A stretch of 64,000 nucleotides of DNA from an uncultured Collinsella sp. (GCA_902495355.1 CABUWV010000003.1:88724-152723); one strand, 5' to 3'. Counted from the first letter of the stretch, positions 24,915 through 34,360 are shown. The notes: a model not told the origin generated them from the sequence alone. Made by a program: numbers and translations.

Positions 24915-26300
24915 ATGGCTAAAGAACTCGATTTCGACGCTATCAAGGCTGCTGCTGAGTCTCATCGTGCTGATATGACTCGCTTCCTGCGCGCTATGAT
25001 CTCTCACCCCTCTGAGTCCTGCGAGGAGGGTGAGGTTGTTGCCTGCATCAAGGCCGAGATGGAGAACCTTGGCTATGACGAGGTCAAGGTCGACGGCCTG
25101 GGCAACGTCATGGGCTTTATGGGCGAGGGCGACAAGATCATCGCCATCGACTCCCATATCGACACCGTCGGCATCGGCAACATCGAGAACTGGGACGCCG
25201 ATCCCTATGAGGGCTACGAGACCGACGAGATCATCTACGGCCGCGGCGGCTCCGACCAGGAGGGCGGCATGGCTTCTGCTACCTACGCTGCCAAGATGAT
25301 GAAGGACATGGGCCTCATCCCCGAGGGCTACAAGATCATGGTCGTCGGCACCGTCCAGGAAGAGGACTGCGACGGCATGTGCTGGCAGTACATCTACAAC
25401 AAGGACGGCATTAAGCCCGAGTTCGTCATTTCCACCGAGCCCACCGACGGCGGCATCTACCGCGGTCACCGCGGCCGCATGGAGATCCGCGTCGACGTTC
25501 ACGGCACCTCCTGCCACGGCTCCGCTCCCGACCGCGGCGACAACGCCATTTACAAGATGGCCGACATCATCGCCGACGTCCGCGCCCTCAACAACAACGG
25601 CTGCGACGAGTCGACCGACATCAAGGGTCTCGTTAAGATGCTCGACCCCAAGTACAACCCCGAGCACTTCGAGGATGCCCGCTTCCTGGGCCGCGGCACC
25701 TGCACCGTCAGCCAGATCTTCTACACCAGCCCCAGCCGCTGCGCCGTGGCCGATTCCTGCGCCATCTCCATCGACCGTCGCATGACCGCCGGCGAGACCT
25801 GGGAGTCCTGCCTGGACGAGATCCGCAACCTGCCGGCCGCCAAGAAGTACGGCGACGACGTGAAGGTCTCCATGTACATGTACGACCGTCCGTCCTGGAC
25901 CGGCGAGGTCTACGAGACCGAGGCTTACTTCCCCACGTGGATCAACAAGGAGACCGCTCCGCACGTCAAGGCCCTCGTCGACGCCCACAAGGCCATGTTT
26001 GGTGACGAGCGCATCGGCTGCGAGCCCAGCATGGACAAGCGCACCGGTCGCCCGCTGTGCGACAAGTGGACCTTCTCCACGAACTGCGTCTCCATCCAGG
26101 GCCGCTACGGCATCCCCTGCGTGGGCTTTGGCCCGGGTGCCGAGTCTCAGGCTCACGCTCCCAACGAGGTCACCTACAAGGACGACCTGGTCACCGCTGC
26201 TGCCATGTACGTGGCTGCCCTGAATCTCTACGATCCGAGCAAGGCCGATGGCGACGCCACCGTGTTCCGCGCCGGTCTGACCAACAACAAGATCGATTAG
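24915..26300 (+). CDS. ygeY: YgeY-family M20 metallohydrolase
   Basis: 461 aa. M20 dizinc peptidase-fold motifs are seen: IIAIDSHIDTVG (metal His and Asp), GRGGSDQEGGMAS (bridging Asp), GTVQEEDCDG (catalytic Glu pair) and VISTEPTDG. This family is annotated as a selenium-metabolism-linked hydrolase; in the purine cluster it probably cleaves an amide or ureido bond. It follows ygeX by 74 bases with AAAGG upstream. Codon choice is strongly optimised, suggesting high expression. Confidence 0.93.
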   Translation: MAKELDFDAIKAAAESHRADMTRFLRAMISHPSESCEEGEVVACIKAEMENLGYDEVKVDGLGNVMGFMGEGDKIIAIDSHIDTVGIGNIENWDADPYEGYETDEIIYGRGGSDQEGGMASATYAAKMMKDMGLIPEGYKIMVVGTVQEEDCDGMCWQYIYNKDGIKPEFVISTEPTDGGIYRGHRGRMEIRVDVHGTSCHGSAPDRGDNAIYKMADIIADVRALNNNGCDESTDIKGLVKMLDPKYNPEHFEDARFLGRGTCTVSQIFYTSPSRCAVADSCAISIDRRMTAGETWESCLDEIRNLPAAKKYGDDVKVSMYMYDRPSWTGEVYETEAYFPTWINKETAPHVKALVDAHKAMFGDERIGCEPSMDKRTGRPLCDKWTFSTNCVSIQGRYGIPCVGFGPGAESQAHAPNEVTYKDDLVTAAAMYVAALNLYDPSKADGDATVFRAGLTNNKID

Positions 26301-26322
26301 TCCCATTCCTCGATTTTGTTGA

Positions 26323-26347
26323 GCCGGGGGCTGCTCGTGTCCCCGGC
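26323..26347 (+). terminator. Hairpin between ygeY and ygeW
   Basis: GCCGGGG (26323-26329) pairs with CCCCGGC (26341-26347). No T-run follows, so it may only slow transcription or protect the upstream mRNA end. Confidence 0.4.
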
Positions 26348-26501
26348 ACCCCCTGTTGACTTGGGGCCCGCGGTCGTTATCTCCCATGCTTCCTCAACGG
26401 TGGCGGGTCCTCGTCATGGTGCTCTGCATGTTCTAGCCACACGCGCATGCCGGAGCACATCTACTCATTGCGATCGTTTCATCTTTAGAAAGGACATTTC
26501 C

Positions 26502-27704
26502 ATGGACGCTAAGTTTACCGAGCTCGTCGAGCAGCTGAACGGCCTCGATTTTAAGGGTATGTACGGCAGCGATTTCCTGCACACTTGGGACAAGACCACC
26601 GATGAGCTCAAGGCTCTCTACATCGTCGCCGACGCCCTGCGCGAGCTGCGTGAGAACAACGTCTCGTCCAAGATCTTCGACTCGGGCCTGGCTGTCTCCC
26701 TGTTCCGCGACAACTCCACCCGTACGCGCTTCTCCTTCTCTAAGGCTGCCAACCTGCTCGGCCTTGAGCTGCAGGACCTGGACGAGAAGAAGTCCCAGAT
26801 CGCTCACGGCGAGACCGTCCGCGAGACCGCTACCATGATCTCCTTCATGGCCGACGTCATCGGCATCCGCGACGACATGTATATCGGCAAGGGCGACGCC
26901 TACATGGCCGAGGTTTCCGAGTCCGTGCAGCAGGCCTACGAGGACGGCGTTCTGGATCACCGTCCCACGCTCATCTCCCTGCAGTCCGACTCCGATCACC
27001 CCACGCAGTCCTCTGCCGACATGCTCTACCTCATCAACGAGTTTGGCGGTCTTGAGAGCCTCAAGGGCAAGAAGGTCGCCGTCACCTGGGCCTATTCGCC
27101 CTCTTACGGCAAGCCGCTGTCTTGCCCGCAGTCGCTGATCAGCCTGCTGCCCCGCTTTGGCATGGACGTCACCCTGGCTCACCCCGAGGGCTACGACCTC
27201 ATGCCCGAGGTCGTCGAGCGCGCCCGCGGCTATGCCGCCGAGTCCGGCACCACCTTTAAGCAGGTCAACACCATGGCCGAGGCCTTCGATGGCGCCGACA
27301 TCGTGATCCCCAAGAGCTGGGCTCCGTTTGCCGCCATGGAGAAGCGCACCAACCTGTACGCCGAGGGCGACGACGCCGGCATCGCCGCGCTCGAGAAGGA
27401 GCTGCTCGCTCAGAACGCTACGCATCAGGATTGGTGCTCCACGACCGAGCTCATGGAGAAGACTGCCAACGGCCAGGACACCATCTTTATGCACCCGCTG
27501 CCCGCCGACATCTCCGGTGTCTCCTGCGAGCACGGCGAGGTCAACGCCGACGTCTTCGACATGCACCGCGTGGGCATGTACAAGGAGGCCAGCTACAAGC
27601 CGTACGCCATCGCAGCCATGATGTTCCTGCAGAAGGTTGCCGATCCCGCCACTACCCTCAAGGCCCTCGACGAGCGCAACACCGCCCGTTGGTTCCAGGC
27701 CTAA
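26502..27704 (+). CDS. ygeW: Knotted carbamoyltransferase YgeW
   Basis: 400 aa. The carbamoyl phosphate-binding loop DNSTRTRFSF (about 70-79) and the amino-acid-side motif SDHPTQSSADMLYL identify an aspartate/ornithine-carbamoyltransferase relative. Late HPLPADISGV is the second conserved block. The natural substrate of YgeW is not settled; in the cluster it would transfer a carbamoyl group to phosphate, feeding ATP formation by carbamate kinase, which is not in the window. ATG 26502 has GAAAGGA upstream; the longer frame to 26316 reads through non-coding leader and is rejected. Confidence 0.95.
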   Translation: MDAKFTELVEQLNGLDFKGMYGSDFLHTWDKTTDELKALYIVADALRELRENNVSSKIFDSGLAVSLFRDNSTRTRFSFSKAANLLGLELQDLDEKKSQIAHGETVRETATMISFMADVIGIRDDMYIGKGDAYMAEVSESVQQAYEDGVLDHRPTLISLQSDSDHPTQSSADMLYLINEFGGLESLKGKKVAVTWAYSPSYGKPLSCPQSLISLLPRFGMDVTLAHPEGYDLMPEVVERARGYAAESGTTFKQVNTMAEAFDGADIVIPKSWAPFAAMEKRTNLYAEGDDAGIAALEKELLAQNATHQDWCSTTELMEKTANGQDTIFMHPLPADISGVSCEHGEVNADVFDMHRVGMYKEASYKPYAIAAMMFLQKVADPATTLKALDERNTARWFQA

Positions 27705-27730
27705 AGCTGGGCTGAGGTAAACCATGTAAA

Positions 27731-27767
27731 GGGGGCGCTCTGCCATCCGGCGGGGTGCCCCCTTTTT
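27731..27767 (+). terminator. Intrinsic terminator after ygeW
   Basis: GGGGGC (27731-27736) pairs with GCCCCC (27757-27762), followed by TTTTT. Confidence 0.85.
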
Positions 27768-27855
27768 GCATCGGGGGCATGCGGGATAAGCGCTTTCGAT
27801 GTAGATGCCCCGCGGCGCGAGTTATGGGTACGATGGTTTCAGGGGAGGTATCGCC

Positions 27856-28470
27856 ATGAAACTTGGTTGCGTCATTATGGCTTCGGGCGAGGGCAAGCGG
27901 TTTGGCTCCAACAAGATGCTCGCCGATATCTATGGCGAGCCGCTGATTGCCCGGACCATCGATTCGGTTCCCCGGGGCTTTGACGTCGTGGTTTCGACGC
28001 GTTGGCCCGAGGTTGCCCAGATTTGCGAGGACAAGCATTGCCCGTGCGTGCTGCACGATGGCGAGCTGCGCAGCGAAAGCGTCCGTGCGGGCCTTTCGTG
28101 GGGGGCGAGCCGCAACTGGAAAGGCTGCCTCTTTTTGCCGGGTGACCAGCCGCTCGTGAGTTCGGATTCATTTGAGGCCATGGTTCGCGCGTTTGATGAG
28201 CGTGGCCGCAAGCATCCAGTGCGTCTTGCGTGCAACGGTGAGCCTTCGAGCCCGGTGCTCTTTCCGGCGGAACTGTTCGCTGCGCTTATGTGTCTTGAGG
28301 GCAAGGACGGCGGCGGTTCGATCCTCAAGGACCGTACCGACGTGGTGCTGGTCGAGGCGCGTGCCTACGAGCTGTGGGACGTCGATACCGCCAAGGGACA
28401 GCGATGCATAACAGAGCATATCGCCGCCTGCTCGTATTTTGATCGCGTGGCCAACTGCATCAATCAATAA
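27856..28470 (+). CDS. ygfJ: MocA/YgfJ-type molybdenum hydroxylase maturation nucleotidyltransferase
   Basis: 204 aa with a GT-A-like nucleotidyltransferase fold. The N-terminal signature MASGEGKRFGSNKML replaces the usual LAAGxSxRMGxxK, and FLPGDQPLVS is the metal-site region. Relatives add CMP to molybdopterin or act in Se-Mo hydroxylase maturation. ATG 27856 follows GGGGAGG; upstream codons to 27805 are not needed. It sits 9 bases before the hydantoinase gene, in the second purine operon. Confidence 0.88.
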   Translation: MKLGCVIMASGEGKRFGSNKMLADIYGEPLIARTIDSVPRGFDVVVSTRWPEVAQICEDKHCPCVLHDGELRSESVRAGLSWGASRNWKGCLFLPGDQPLVSSDSFEAMVRAFDERGRKHPVRLACNGEPSSPVLFPAELFAALMCLEGKDGGGSILKDRTDVVLVEARAYELWDVDTAKGQRCITEHIAACSYFDRVANCINQ

Positions 28471-28479
28471 GGAGCAATT

Positions 28480-29847
28480 ATGATCATCATCAAAAACGGC
28501 GCGCTCGTGACGCCACAGGGACTTCGCCGCGCCGATCTTGCTATGGAGGGCGATAAGATCGTGCGGATCGCCGCGGCGATTGAGCCGGCCGAGGGTGATA
28601 CCGTCGAGGATGCCGCGGGCTGCTGGGTGTTTCCCGGCTTTATCGATGGCCACACGCACATGCAGTGCTGGACCGGCATGGATTGGACAGCCGATAGCTT
28701 TGAGACCGGCACGCGCGCGGCTGCCTGCGGCGGCACGACGACCATCGTGGACTACGCGACGGCCGATCGCGGCGTGACCATGCCCGATGCCTTGGCCGAG
28801 TGGCATCGCCGCGCCGACGGAACCTGCACGGCCAACTACGCCTTTCATATGGCACTCGCCGAGTGGAACGAGCGCAACCGCGCCGACCTTTCGGCCATGC
28901 GCGAGGCGGGCGTATCGTCGTTCAAGACTTACTTTGCCTATGACCACCTGCGCTTGGACGATGCCGAGACGCTCGAGGTGCTCGAGGAGCTCAAGCGAAT
29001 TGGCGGCATACTATGCGTGCATTGCGAGAACGGTACGCTGGTGAATGAGCTACAGAAGCGCGTGTTTGAGCAGGGTGTCCACGGGCCCGAGGGCCATGCG
29101 CTCAGCCGTCCGGATGTGTGCGAGGCCGAGGCGGTGAACCGTCTGCTATATCTGGCGCACCTGGCCGGCGACGCACCGGTCAACGTGGTGCACCTTTCGA
29201 CCAAGCTGGGGCTCGAGGCCATTCGTGCCGCCAAAGCGCGCGGGCAGAAGAATATCTATGTCGAGACCTGCCCTCAATATCTGATGCTCGACGACACCTG
29301 CTATCTGGAGCAGGGAGAGGACGGCTTTGCGGGCGCCAAGTATGTGATGAGCCCGCCGCTGCGCCATGCGGGTGACCGTGCGGCGCTGCGCGAGGCGCTT
29401 GTGGCCGGCGAGATCGATACGATCGCGACCGACCACTGCAGCTTTAACCTGCACGGGCAAAAGGACCGCGGGCGTGACGACTTCCGCGCGATTCCCAACG
29501 GCGGGCCCGGTGTGGAGCATCGCCCCGTCGCGATCGCTACGAGCTTTGAGGGACAGCTGGGCCCCGAGGATCTGTGCCGCTTGATGAGCGAGAACCCGGC
29601 GCGCGTCTTTGGCATGTACCCGCGCAAGGGCTGTCTTGCCGAGGGCTCCGATGCCGACGTGTGCGTGTGGGATCCCAAGGCGCGTTGGACGATCAGTGCC
29701 GCGACGCAGCATCAGGCCGTGGACTACACGCCGCTCGAGGGCTTTGAGGCACATGGCCGCGCCAAGGCCGTCTACGTCAACGGTGTGCTGGTAGCGCGCG
29801 ATGGCGAGCCCACCGGAGCCCAACCCGGCCGCTACGTCCCCCGCTAA
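28480..29847 (+). CDS. hydA: Hydantoinase/dihydropyrimidinase
   Basis: 455-aa cyclic amidohydrolase. Dizinc-site motifs are all present: GFIDGHTHMQ (HxH), SFKTYFAY (carboxylated Lys), LCVHCENG (His), VNVVHLSTK (His) and IATDHCSFN (Asp). It opens cyclic amide rings; in this cluster it would open a purine-derived heterocycle. AAGGAG lies 6 bases before the ATG. Length and order match D-hydantoinases. Substrate cannot be read from sequence. Confidence 0.93.
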   Translation: MIIIKNGALVTPQGLRRADLAMEGDKIVRIAAAIEPAEGDTVEDAAGCWVFPGFIDGHTHMQCWTGMDWTADSFETGTRAAACGGTTTIVDYATADRGVTMPDALAEWHRRADGTCTANYAFHMALAEWNERNRADLSAMREAGVSSFKTYFAYDHLRLDDAETLEVLEELKRIGGILCVHCENGTLVNELQKRVFEQGVHGPEGHALSRPDVCEAEAVNRLLYLAHLAGDAPVNVVHLSTKLGLEAIRAAKARGQKNIYVETCPQYLMLDDTCYLEQGEDGFAGAKYVMSPPLRHAGDRAALREALVAGEIDTIATDHCSFNLHGQKDRGRDDFRAIPNGGPGVEHRPVAIATSFEGQLGPEDLCRLMSENPARVFGMYPRKGCLAEGSDADVCVWDPKARWTISAATQHQAVDYTPLEGFEAHGRAKAVYVNGVLVARDGEPTGAQPGRYVPR

Positions 29848-29873
29848 CAGGAAGATCACCGGATTCCCCTCCG

Positions 29874-29942
29874 CAGTTGCGGTGAAATACGGACTGTTTG
29901 CGGCCGTTTGGCGGCCAAACAGTCCGTATTTCACCGCAACTG
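29874..29942. terminator. Palindromic repeat A between convergent genes
   Basis: A perfect 26-bp inverted repeat (29874-29899 with 29917-29942, 17-base spacer) carries the family arm AGTTGCGGTGAAATA followed by CGGACTGTTT. It lies between convergent hydA and yqeC, so it probably ends both transcripts. Related copies are at 32656 and 52817. Confidence 0.85.
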
Positions 29943-29957
29943 ACGAGATGGGGCCGG

Positions 29958-30692
29958 CTATTTGAGACTGGTGGCGATGAGGGAGCGGTCGAGGACTGCC
30001 TCGAAGCGATCTGCCATCGTTGGGTCGGCAAGCGTGTCGACTTGGTTGAGCATGATGCGGGCATTGTTGAGGTTCAGCATCTGCAGCTCGGCATTGAGCA
30101 CCATGGCGACGCGCTCTGGGGTGGCAGTGTTGGTGGGCTCGCAGCCGCAACGCTCGCAAAAGAGTTCGGGGCGGTGGACGGCTTCGTTGATGGGCTTGCC
30201 CAGCCCCGAGGCGCCGACGACCCAGACAACGTTTGCCGTGGCGGCGGGAATTACCGGCTCCCAGGCGGCATGCGCCTTGAGCGGGAGTCGCTTGCTGCCA
30301 TCTGCCTCGGCCAACACATAGTCAAAGCGCTGCGCCAGCTCGTTGAGCGGCTCGGCGGGGGCGGAGAGCTTGCCTGTCTCCGGGTCCAAAACACCCGCCT
30401 GGCAGATACTTCCGCGGCGCATGCCCGCGCATGCCTCGCAGGTGCAGCCGGGAACATGCAGGGTCCCCGGCTTCCAAGGCGCGGAGTCCAGGCGACGGCT
30501 CGACCCGTCCCATGGCACGCCGGCGACGGGAAGCATGTGCGTGGTGGTGCAGAGGAGCACGCGGCCGCCAGCGCGCATAAGCTCAAGGCCCAGCGTCTTC
30601 AGCAAGGTCGACTTGCCGCCACTGCCGATAATTGCGGTAATGCCCGGCTCGATCCTGAGCGCCGAGGCAAGATTGCCGCTAACCGTTTCCAT
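29958..30692 (-). CDS. yqeC: YqeC, selenium-Mo cofactor maturation protein
   Basis: 244 aa. P-loop-like IGSGGKSTLLKTLGLEL lies near residues 21-37, and DYVLAEADGSKRLPLKAHA near 118-136 is the family hallmark. Two CxxC-type pairs (CTCEAC) may bind metal. YqeC proteins occur only with selenium-dependent Mo hydroxylases. It is divergent from yqeB and convergent with hydA. The start lies directly upstream of a TATAAT-like box on its strand. Confidence 0.87.
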   Translation of the reverse strand: METVSGNLASALRIEPGITAIIGSGGKSTLLKTLGLELMRAGGRVLLCTTTHMLPVAGVPWDGSSRRLDSAPWKPGTLHVPGCTCEACAGMRRGSICQAGVLDPETGKLSAPAEPLNELAQRFDYVLAEADGSKRLPLKAHAAWEPVIPAATANVVWVVGASGLGKPINEAVHRPELFCERCGCEPTNTATPERVAMVLNAELQMLNLNNARIMLNQVDTLADPTMADRFEAVLDRSLIATSLK

Positions 30693-30794
30693 CTGTTCAC
30701 CGCCGTATAATACTGTGATAATAAATAATCATCAGAGTAGCGGTCGAACCGCTTTTGCTCTGCTCAAACCGTAGCACAGGGAGGTGCCCCGGGA

Positions 30795-31589
30795 ATGCTC
30801 GTTTATGTTCGCGGTGCCGGCGATATCGCCACGGGCGTCGCCGCTCGCTTGGTGCGCGCCGGCGTGTCGGTCGTTATGGCCGATATTGCGGTTCCCACGT
30901 GCATCCGCCGCACAATCAGTTTTTGCGAGGCCATTCGCCTGGGCGAGGTCGAGGTCGAAGGCATTCGCGCTCGCTTGGCACAGACGCCGGCTGAGGCGCT
31001 TGCGATTACCGAGGCCGGAGACGTCGCCGTTGTGGTGGACCCCCAGGCCAAGATGCTCGGCGAGCTGAAACCCGCGGCTGTGGTCGACGCGATTTTGGCC
31101 AAGCGCAACCTGGGCACCACGCGCGACATGGCGCCTGCCGTCATCGCCGTGGGGCCGGGCTTTACCGCGCCGGTCGATTGCGACGCCGTGGTCGAGACCA
31201 TGCGCGGGCATTTTCTGGGCCGCGTCATCACCCAGGGTTCGCCCCAGCCCAACACGGGCGTGCCAGGCATTATCGCCGGCTATGGCAAAGAGCGCGTTAT
31301 TCACAGCCCCGCTGCCGGCGTGTTTCGGTCCGACCGCGCAATCGGCGACATCGTGAGTGCCGGATACGTGATTGGCTACGCGGGAGATATGCCCATGCGC
31401 ACGCAGATCGATGGCTGTCTGCGCGGGCTTTTGGCGAACGGCGTGCAGGTGACCGAGGGCTTTAAATGCGCCGATGTCGATCCGCGCGGCGATGCCAGCT
31501 ATATCAACTACATTTCGGACAAAGCGACGTCGGTCGGCGGCGGCGTGCTCGAGGCACTCGCTATGCTCACCGATGTCTTTAGAGGATAG
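30795..31589 (+). CDS. yqeB: YqeB/EF2563-family selenium-dependent Mo hydroxylase maturation protein
   Basis: 264 aa. The N-terminal Rossmann-type RGAGDIATGVAARLVRAG, then ADIAVPTCIRRTISFCEAI and IAVGPGFTAPVDCDAVVET, are characteristic. The family occurs with selenium-labile xanthine dehydrogenases and is thought to act in placing selenium on the cofactor. Nine bases separate it from xdhC, so both are in one transcript. The E. coli yqeB is longer and includes an XdhC-like part; here the two parts are separate genes. Confidence 0.87.
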   Translation: MLVYVRGAGDIATGVAARLVRAGVSVVMADIAVPTCIRRTISFCEAIRLGEVEVEGIRARLAQTPAEALAITEAGDVAVVVDPQAKMLGELKPAAVVDAILAKRNLGTTRDMAPAVIAVGPGFTAPVDCDAVVETMRGHFLGRVITQGSPQPNTGVPGIIAGYGKERVIHSPAAGVFRSDRAIGDIVSAGYVIGYAGDMPMRTQIDGCLRGLLANGVQVTEGFKCADVDPRGDASYINYISDKATSVGGGVLEALAMLTDVFRG

Positions 31590-31598
31590 AAGGCGGCA

Positions 31599-32642
31599 AT
31601 GGAAAAGCTCGATGTTGTGAATGCGGCGCTTGCCGCCCTGCGTGCTGGCGAGACGTGCGAGCTCGTGGTCGTGGCCGGTACGGCGGGGTCGTCACCGCGC
31701 GGTGTGGGCGCATGGATGGCCGTCTTTGCCGACGGCAGCCAGGCGGGCACCATCGGCGGCGGCAAGATTGAGCTCTTTGCGCTGGATGAGGCGCGCGAGC
31801 TCCTGAGCGCGGGACAGTCGCGTCTGGTCCGCTACACCATGGGCGGCGAGAACTCCGATACCGGCATGATCTGCGGCGGAGCCATCTGCCTGTGCTACCT
31901 GCATCTGGATGCGACTCAGGCACCGTTGTTCCAGGAAATTGCCGACGTCTTGGCCTATCGGCGCATCGGCGACTTCGTCATCGACTTTGAGCCGTTTATC
32001 GCGAGCGCGCTCGAGGGCGATGTGGCCGAGTACCATGGCGAGGAATCGCGCCGCACCATTGCGGGCTGCCCCGGGCTTTCGCTGGTGGAGGAGGGGAGTA
32101 GGGTCACCTACACCAACGCGGCCTCCGAGATTCCCGCGGCGCACATCGAGACGCTCTGCCCCGAGGGCCTGACCTATATCTTTGGCTGCGGCCACGTGGG
32201 CGCTGCGACGGCGCGGGTGCTCACGGCGGCGGGCTTTGCCGTCGTGGCTTGCGACGACCGTCCCGGCACGCTGACCCCCGAATGGGTGCCCGGTGTCTAC
32301 GACCGTCGTCTGGTCGACTACAAGAACCTGAGCAAACAGTGCCCCATCGGCCCGCGCGACCTGGTGGTCGTCGCCACGGCGGGCCACAAGTCCGATATCG
32401 ACGTGGTGATTCAGGCCATGCGCGCCAAGCCCGCCTATCTGGGCTGCCTGGGATCGCGCCGCAAGACGGCCTTCGTGCGCGCCCGCTTGGAGCAGGAGGG
32501 CTTTATGCAGGAGCAAATCGACGAGCTGCACCTGCCGATCGGTGTCGCCATCGAGGCCGAGGACCCCGAGGAGATCGCCATCTCCATCGCCGCCGAGATG
32601 ATCCACCTGCGCCGTACCAAACTCGTCCCCCGCAAGCGCTAA
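31599..32642 (+). CDS. xdhC: XdhC-family cofactor insertion/sulfurylation chaperone
   Basis: 347 aa. An N-terminal XdhC/CoxI domain (GTAGSSPRGVGAWMAVFADG then GTIGGGKIE) is followed by a C-terminal Rossmann domain (YIFGCGHVGAATARVLTAAG, DDRPGTLTPE, GCLGSRRKTA). XdhC proteins bind Mo cofactor and deliver it, modified, to xanthine dehydrogenase. The target is most likely the enzyme at 4464-7241, 24 kb away. Confidence 0.92.
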   Translation: MEKLDVVNAALAALRAGETCELVVVAGTAGSSPRGVGAWMAVFADGSQAGTIGGGKIELFALDEARELLSAGQSRLVRYTMGGENSDTGMICGGAICLCYLHLDATQAPLFQEIADVLAYRRIGDFVIDFEPFIASALEGDVAEYHGEESRRTIAGCPGLSLVEEGSRVTYTNAASEIPAAHIETLCPEGLTYIFGCGHVGAATARVLTAAGFAVVACDDRPGTLTPEWVPGVYDRRLVDYKNLSKQCPIGPRDLVVVATAGHKSDIDVVIQAMRAKPAYLGCLGSRRKTAFVRARLEQEGFMQEQIDELHLPIGVAIEAEDPEEIAISIAAEMIHLRRTKLVPRKR

Positions 32643-32655
32643 TCGCACCCCCACC

Positions 32656-32730
32656 AATAAGTTGCGGTGAAATACGGACTGTTTAAGCCTGTTAAGCCGT
32701 CAAACAGTCCCTATTTCACCGCAACTTATT
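32656..32730. terminator. Palindromic repeat B after xdhC
   Basis: 29-base arms (32656-32684 and 32702-32730) pair with one mismatch and a 17-base spacer. They share AGTTGCGGTGAAATACGGACTGTTT-type arms with repeat A. It lies 14 bases after the xdhC stop. Confidence 0.85.
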
Positions 32731-32886
32731 TGGGGATGGCTGGATGCCGAGGCTTTACCCGGCAATGTTGCGCAACAACGTTTGGCAGTTCGCTCCTAGC
32801 ATATGCTTAGAAGAGATTGCGCTCCGCCACGCACGTGGGCGCTCAAGCATGCCCGTCTTGAACGGGTGCCGAACGAGGGGGCTTAG

Positions 32887-34083
32887 ATGTTCTGCCGAAA
32901 CTGTGGGTCGAAAATCGAGGACGGAGCCCAGTTCTGCGCCGTATGCGGCGCATCCATCGCACCAGATGATCAAGCGCAAATGGGAGGGGCGAACCCCTCG
33001 CCCGTTGATGCTGCAGCACCTACCGGGTCACAGCAAGTCGATATGGCGGCTGAGGCGGTTGCGTCCAGCCCCAAACGTTCCAAGAAGCCGTTCATCATCG
33101 CCGCCGTCGTGGTGGCGCTGCTCGCCGTGGGTGGCGGAGCCGGTTATTACTTTGGCATCTATGCGCCCGAGCAGGCGCGCGAGGCGGCCGAGCAAGAGGC
33201 CCTCGCCGCAAAGCACGCCGTGCGGTTTACGGTCTCGGCCGAGGGATGGGACACATCGGCCGGCGCGAGCAGGCTGCCGCTGCACATCACCGGCAAGGAG
33301 GCACGCGGCAAGAAGGTCGACGTCGTTCGCTATGTTGACAGCACGGGAGCGGGCGTCGAGCTCCGTCGCGGCAGCTATAAGGCCGAGGTCGCAGCCTCGC
33401 CCATTACAGCCGATGGCATCATCTACGCCGTGCCAGGCGAAAAGGTCGACGTCAAGGTTAGCAAGAAGGCGGAGGGCAAAAAGAACATCGATGCCGGCAG
33501 CGTTTCGCTCGCTCCGGTCGAGGCAACCGAGGTGACAGATGACGAGATTGCCGCCGCCAAGAAATACGCCGAGGAAGACACGGACGCCAAGAAGGCGGGC
33601 TTTTCTTTCGATGCCGACGCATTGGCCCAAGCGGCAACCAAGCGCCGCGATGACGTCGTAGCCGCCAAGCAAGCCGAGGAAGAAGCCAAGCGCCAGGCGG
33701 AAGAAGCAAAGCAAACAAGAACCATCGATACGGACTACTTCACTATGGTTCTCCCCGACTGGTTCCCTATTGATGATTACGAGATCACCGAAAGCCAGGC
33801 ATCCGGCTCATTTGCCAAGTGGTTCAGGGTTCAAAGGACCGGTGCGGATAAAGATGACTGCTCCGCAAACTTTTCCATCATCGTGCACGATAACAGCTTG
33901 GGTGGTTTCGGGCCTGTTTTCTTTAGAGATCTAGGCAAAACGTCGGAAGGTTACACGGTTTGGCTTTCAGGTGGATCGGCCCATCCGGTAGAGGGCTCAT
34001 ACAAGCTCGAGGCAGACGATGCTTTCGGCATGCCAGCGGAAGACTACGCCAACATCCTCGCCTCCTGCGTCACGCTCAAGTAG
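32887..34083 (+). CDS. Zinc-ribbon, single-pass membrane protein with outside domain
   Basis: 398 aa. The N-terminal zinc ribbon FCRNCGSKI ... FCAVCGASI has Cys 3, 6, 17 and 20. A transmembrane helix follows (about 68-90, FIIAAVVVALLAVGGGAGYY), then an exported region of about 300 residues with a charged Ala/Glu/Lys coiled stretch near 255-280. It ends in a globular segment that has FPIDDYE-like aromatic-acidic features and one late Cys. GAGGGGG precedes the ATG. Related architectures sense or organise envelope processes, but no specific function is assigned. Confidence 0.8.
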   Translation: MFCRNCGSKIEDGAQFCAVCGASIAPDDQAQMGGANPSPVDAAAPTGSQQVDMAAEAVASSPKRSKKPFIIAAVVVALLAVGGGAGYYFGIYAPEQAREAAEQEALAAKHAVRFTVSAEGWDTSAGASRLPLHITGKEARGKKVDVVRYVDSTGAGVELRRGSYKAEVAASPITADGIIYAVPGEKVDVKVSKKAEGKKNIDAGSVSLAPVEATEVTDDEIAAAKKYAEEDTDAKKAGFSFDADALAQAATKRRDDVVAAKQAEEEAKRQAEEAKQTRTIDTDYFTMVLPDWFPIDDYEITESQASGSFAKWFRVQRTGADKDDCSANFSIIVHDNSLGGFGPVFFRDLGKTSEGYTVWLSGGSAHPVEGSYKLEADDAFGMPAEDYANILASCVTLK

Positions 34084-34331
34084 TCGACACGCTCCAGCCA
34101 AAGCAATCTCCCACGAAACGAGGGACTCCATCGAGAGTGGATTTTCTCCCACTTTTGGCCTGCATCTTGGCCAAAAGTGGGAGATTATCCACTCTCGTGT
34201 GTTGTGTGTCCGATAATCCACTCTCATGCGTCCGAAAATCCACTCTCGTTCCTCAACAACTATGCCCTGGCTCCCAACAGATCAATATGTGCGGGGGAGT
34301 TGTGGAGTTGTGCAGGCAGACGAGGTTTTTC
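34084..34331. repeat. 28-bp inverted repeat plus ATCCACTCTC copies
   Basis: 34133-34160 pairs with 34169-34196 (two mismatches, 8-base loop). The arms read GAGAGTGGAT then CTCCCACTTTTGGCC. Two further ATCCACTCTC copies follow near 34214 and 34238, each preceded by CCGATA or CCGAAA. The rest of the spacer shows no gene. Confidence 0.75.
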
Positions 34332-34360
34332 TGGAAATACGCTCCCGATGCGCGTATAGT
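34332..34360 (+). promoter_or_regulatory. Candidate promoter for the ribosomal operon from rplE
   Basis: TGGAAA (34332-34337), a 17-base spacer and TATAGT (34355-34360) would start a leader of about 130 bases ahead of rplE. It is the only good match in the 414-base gap. Confidence 0.5.
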
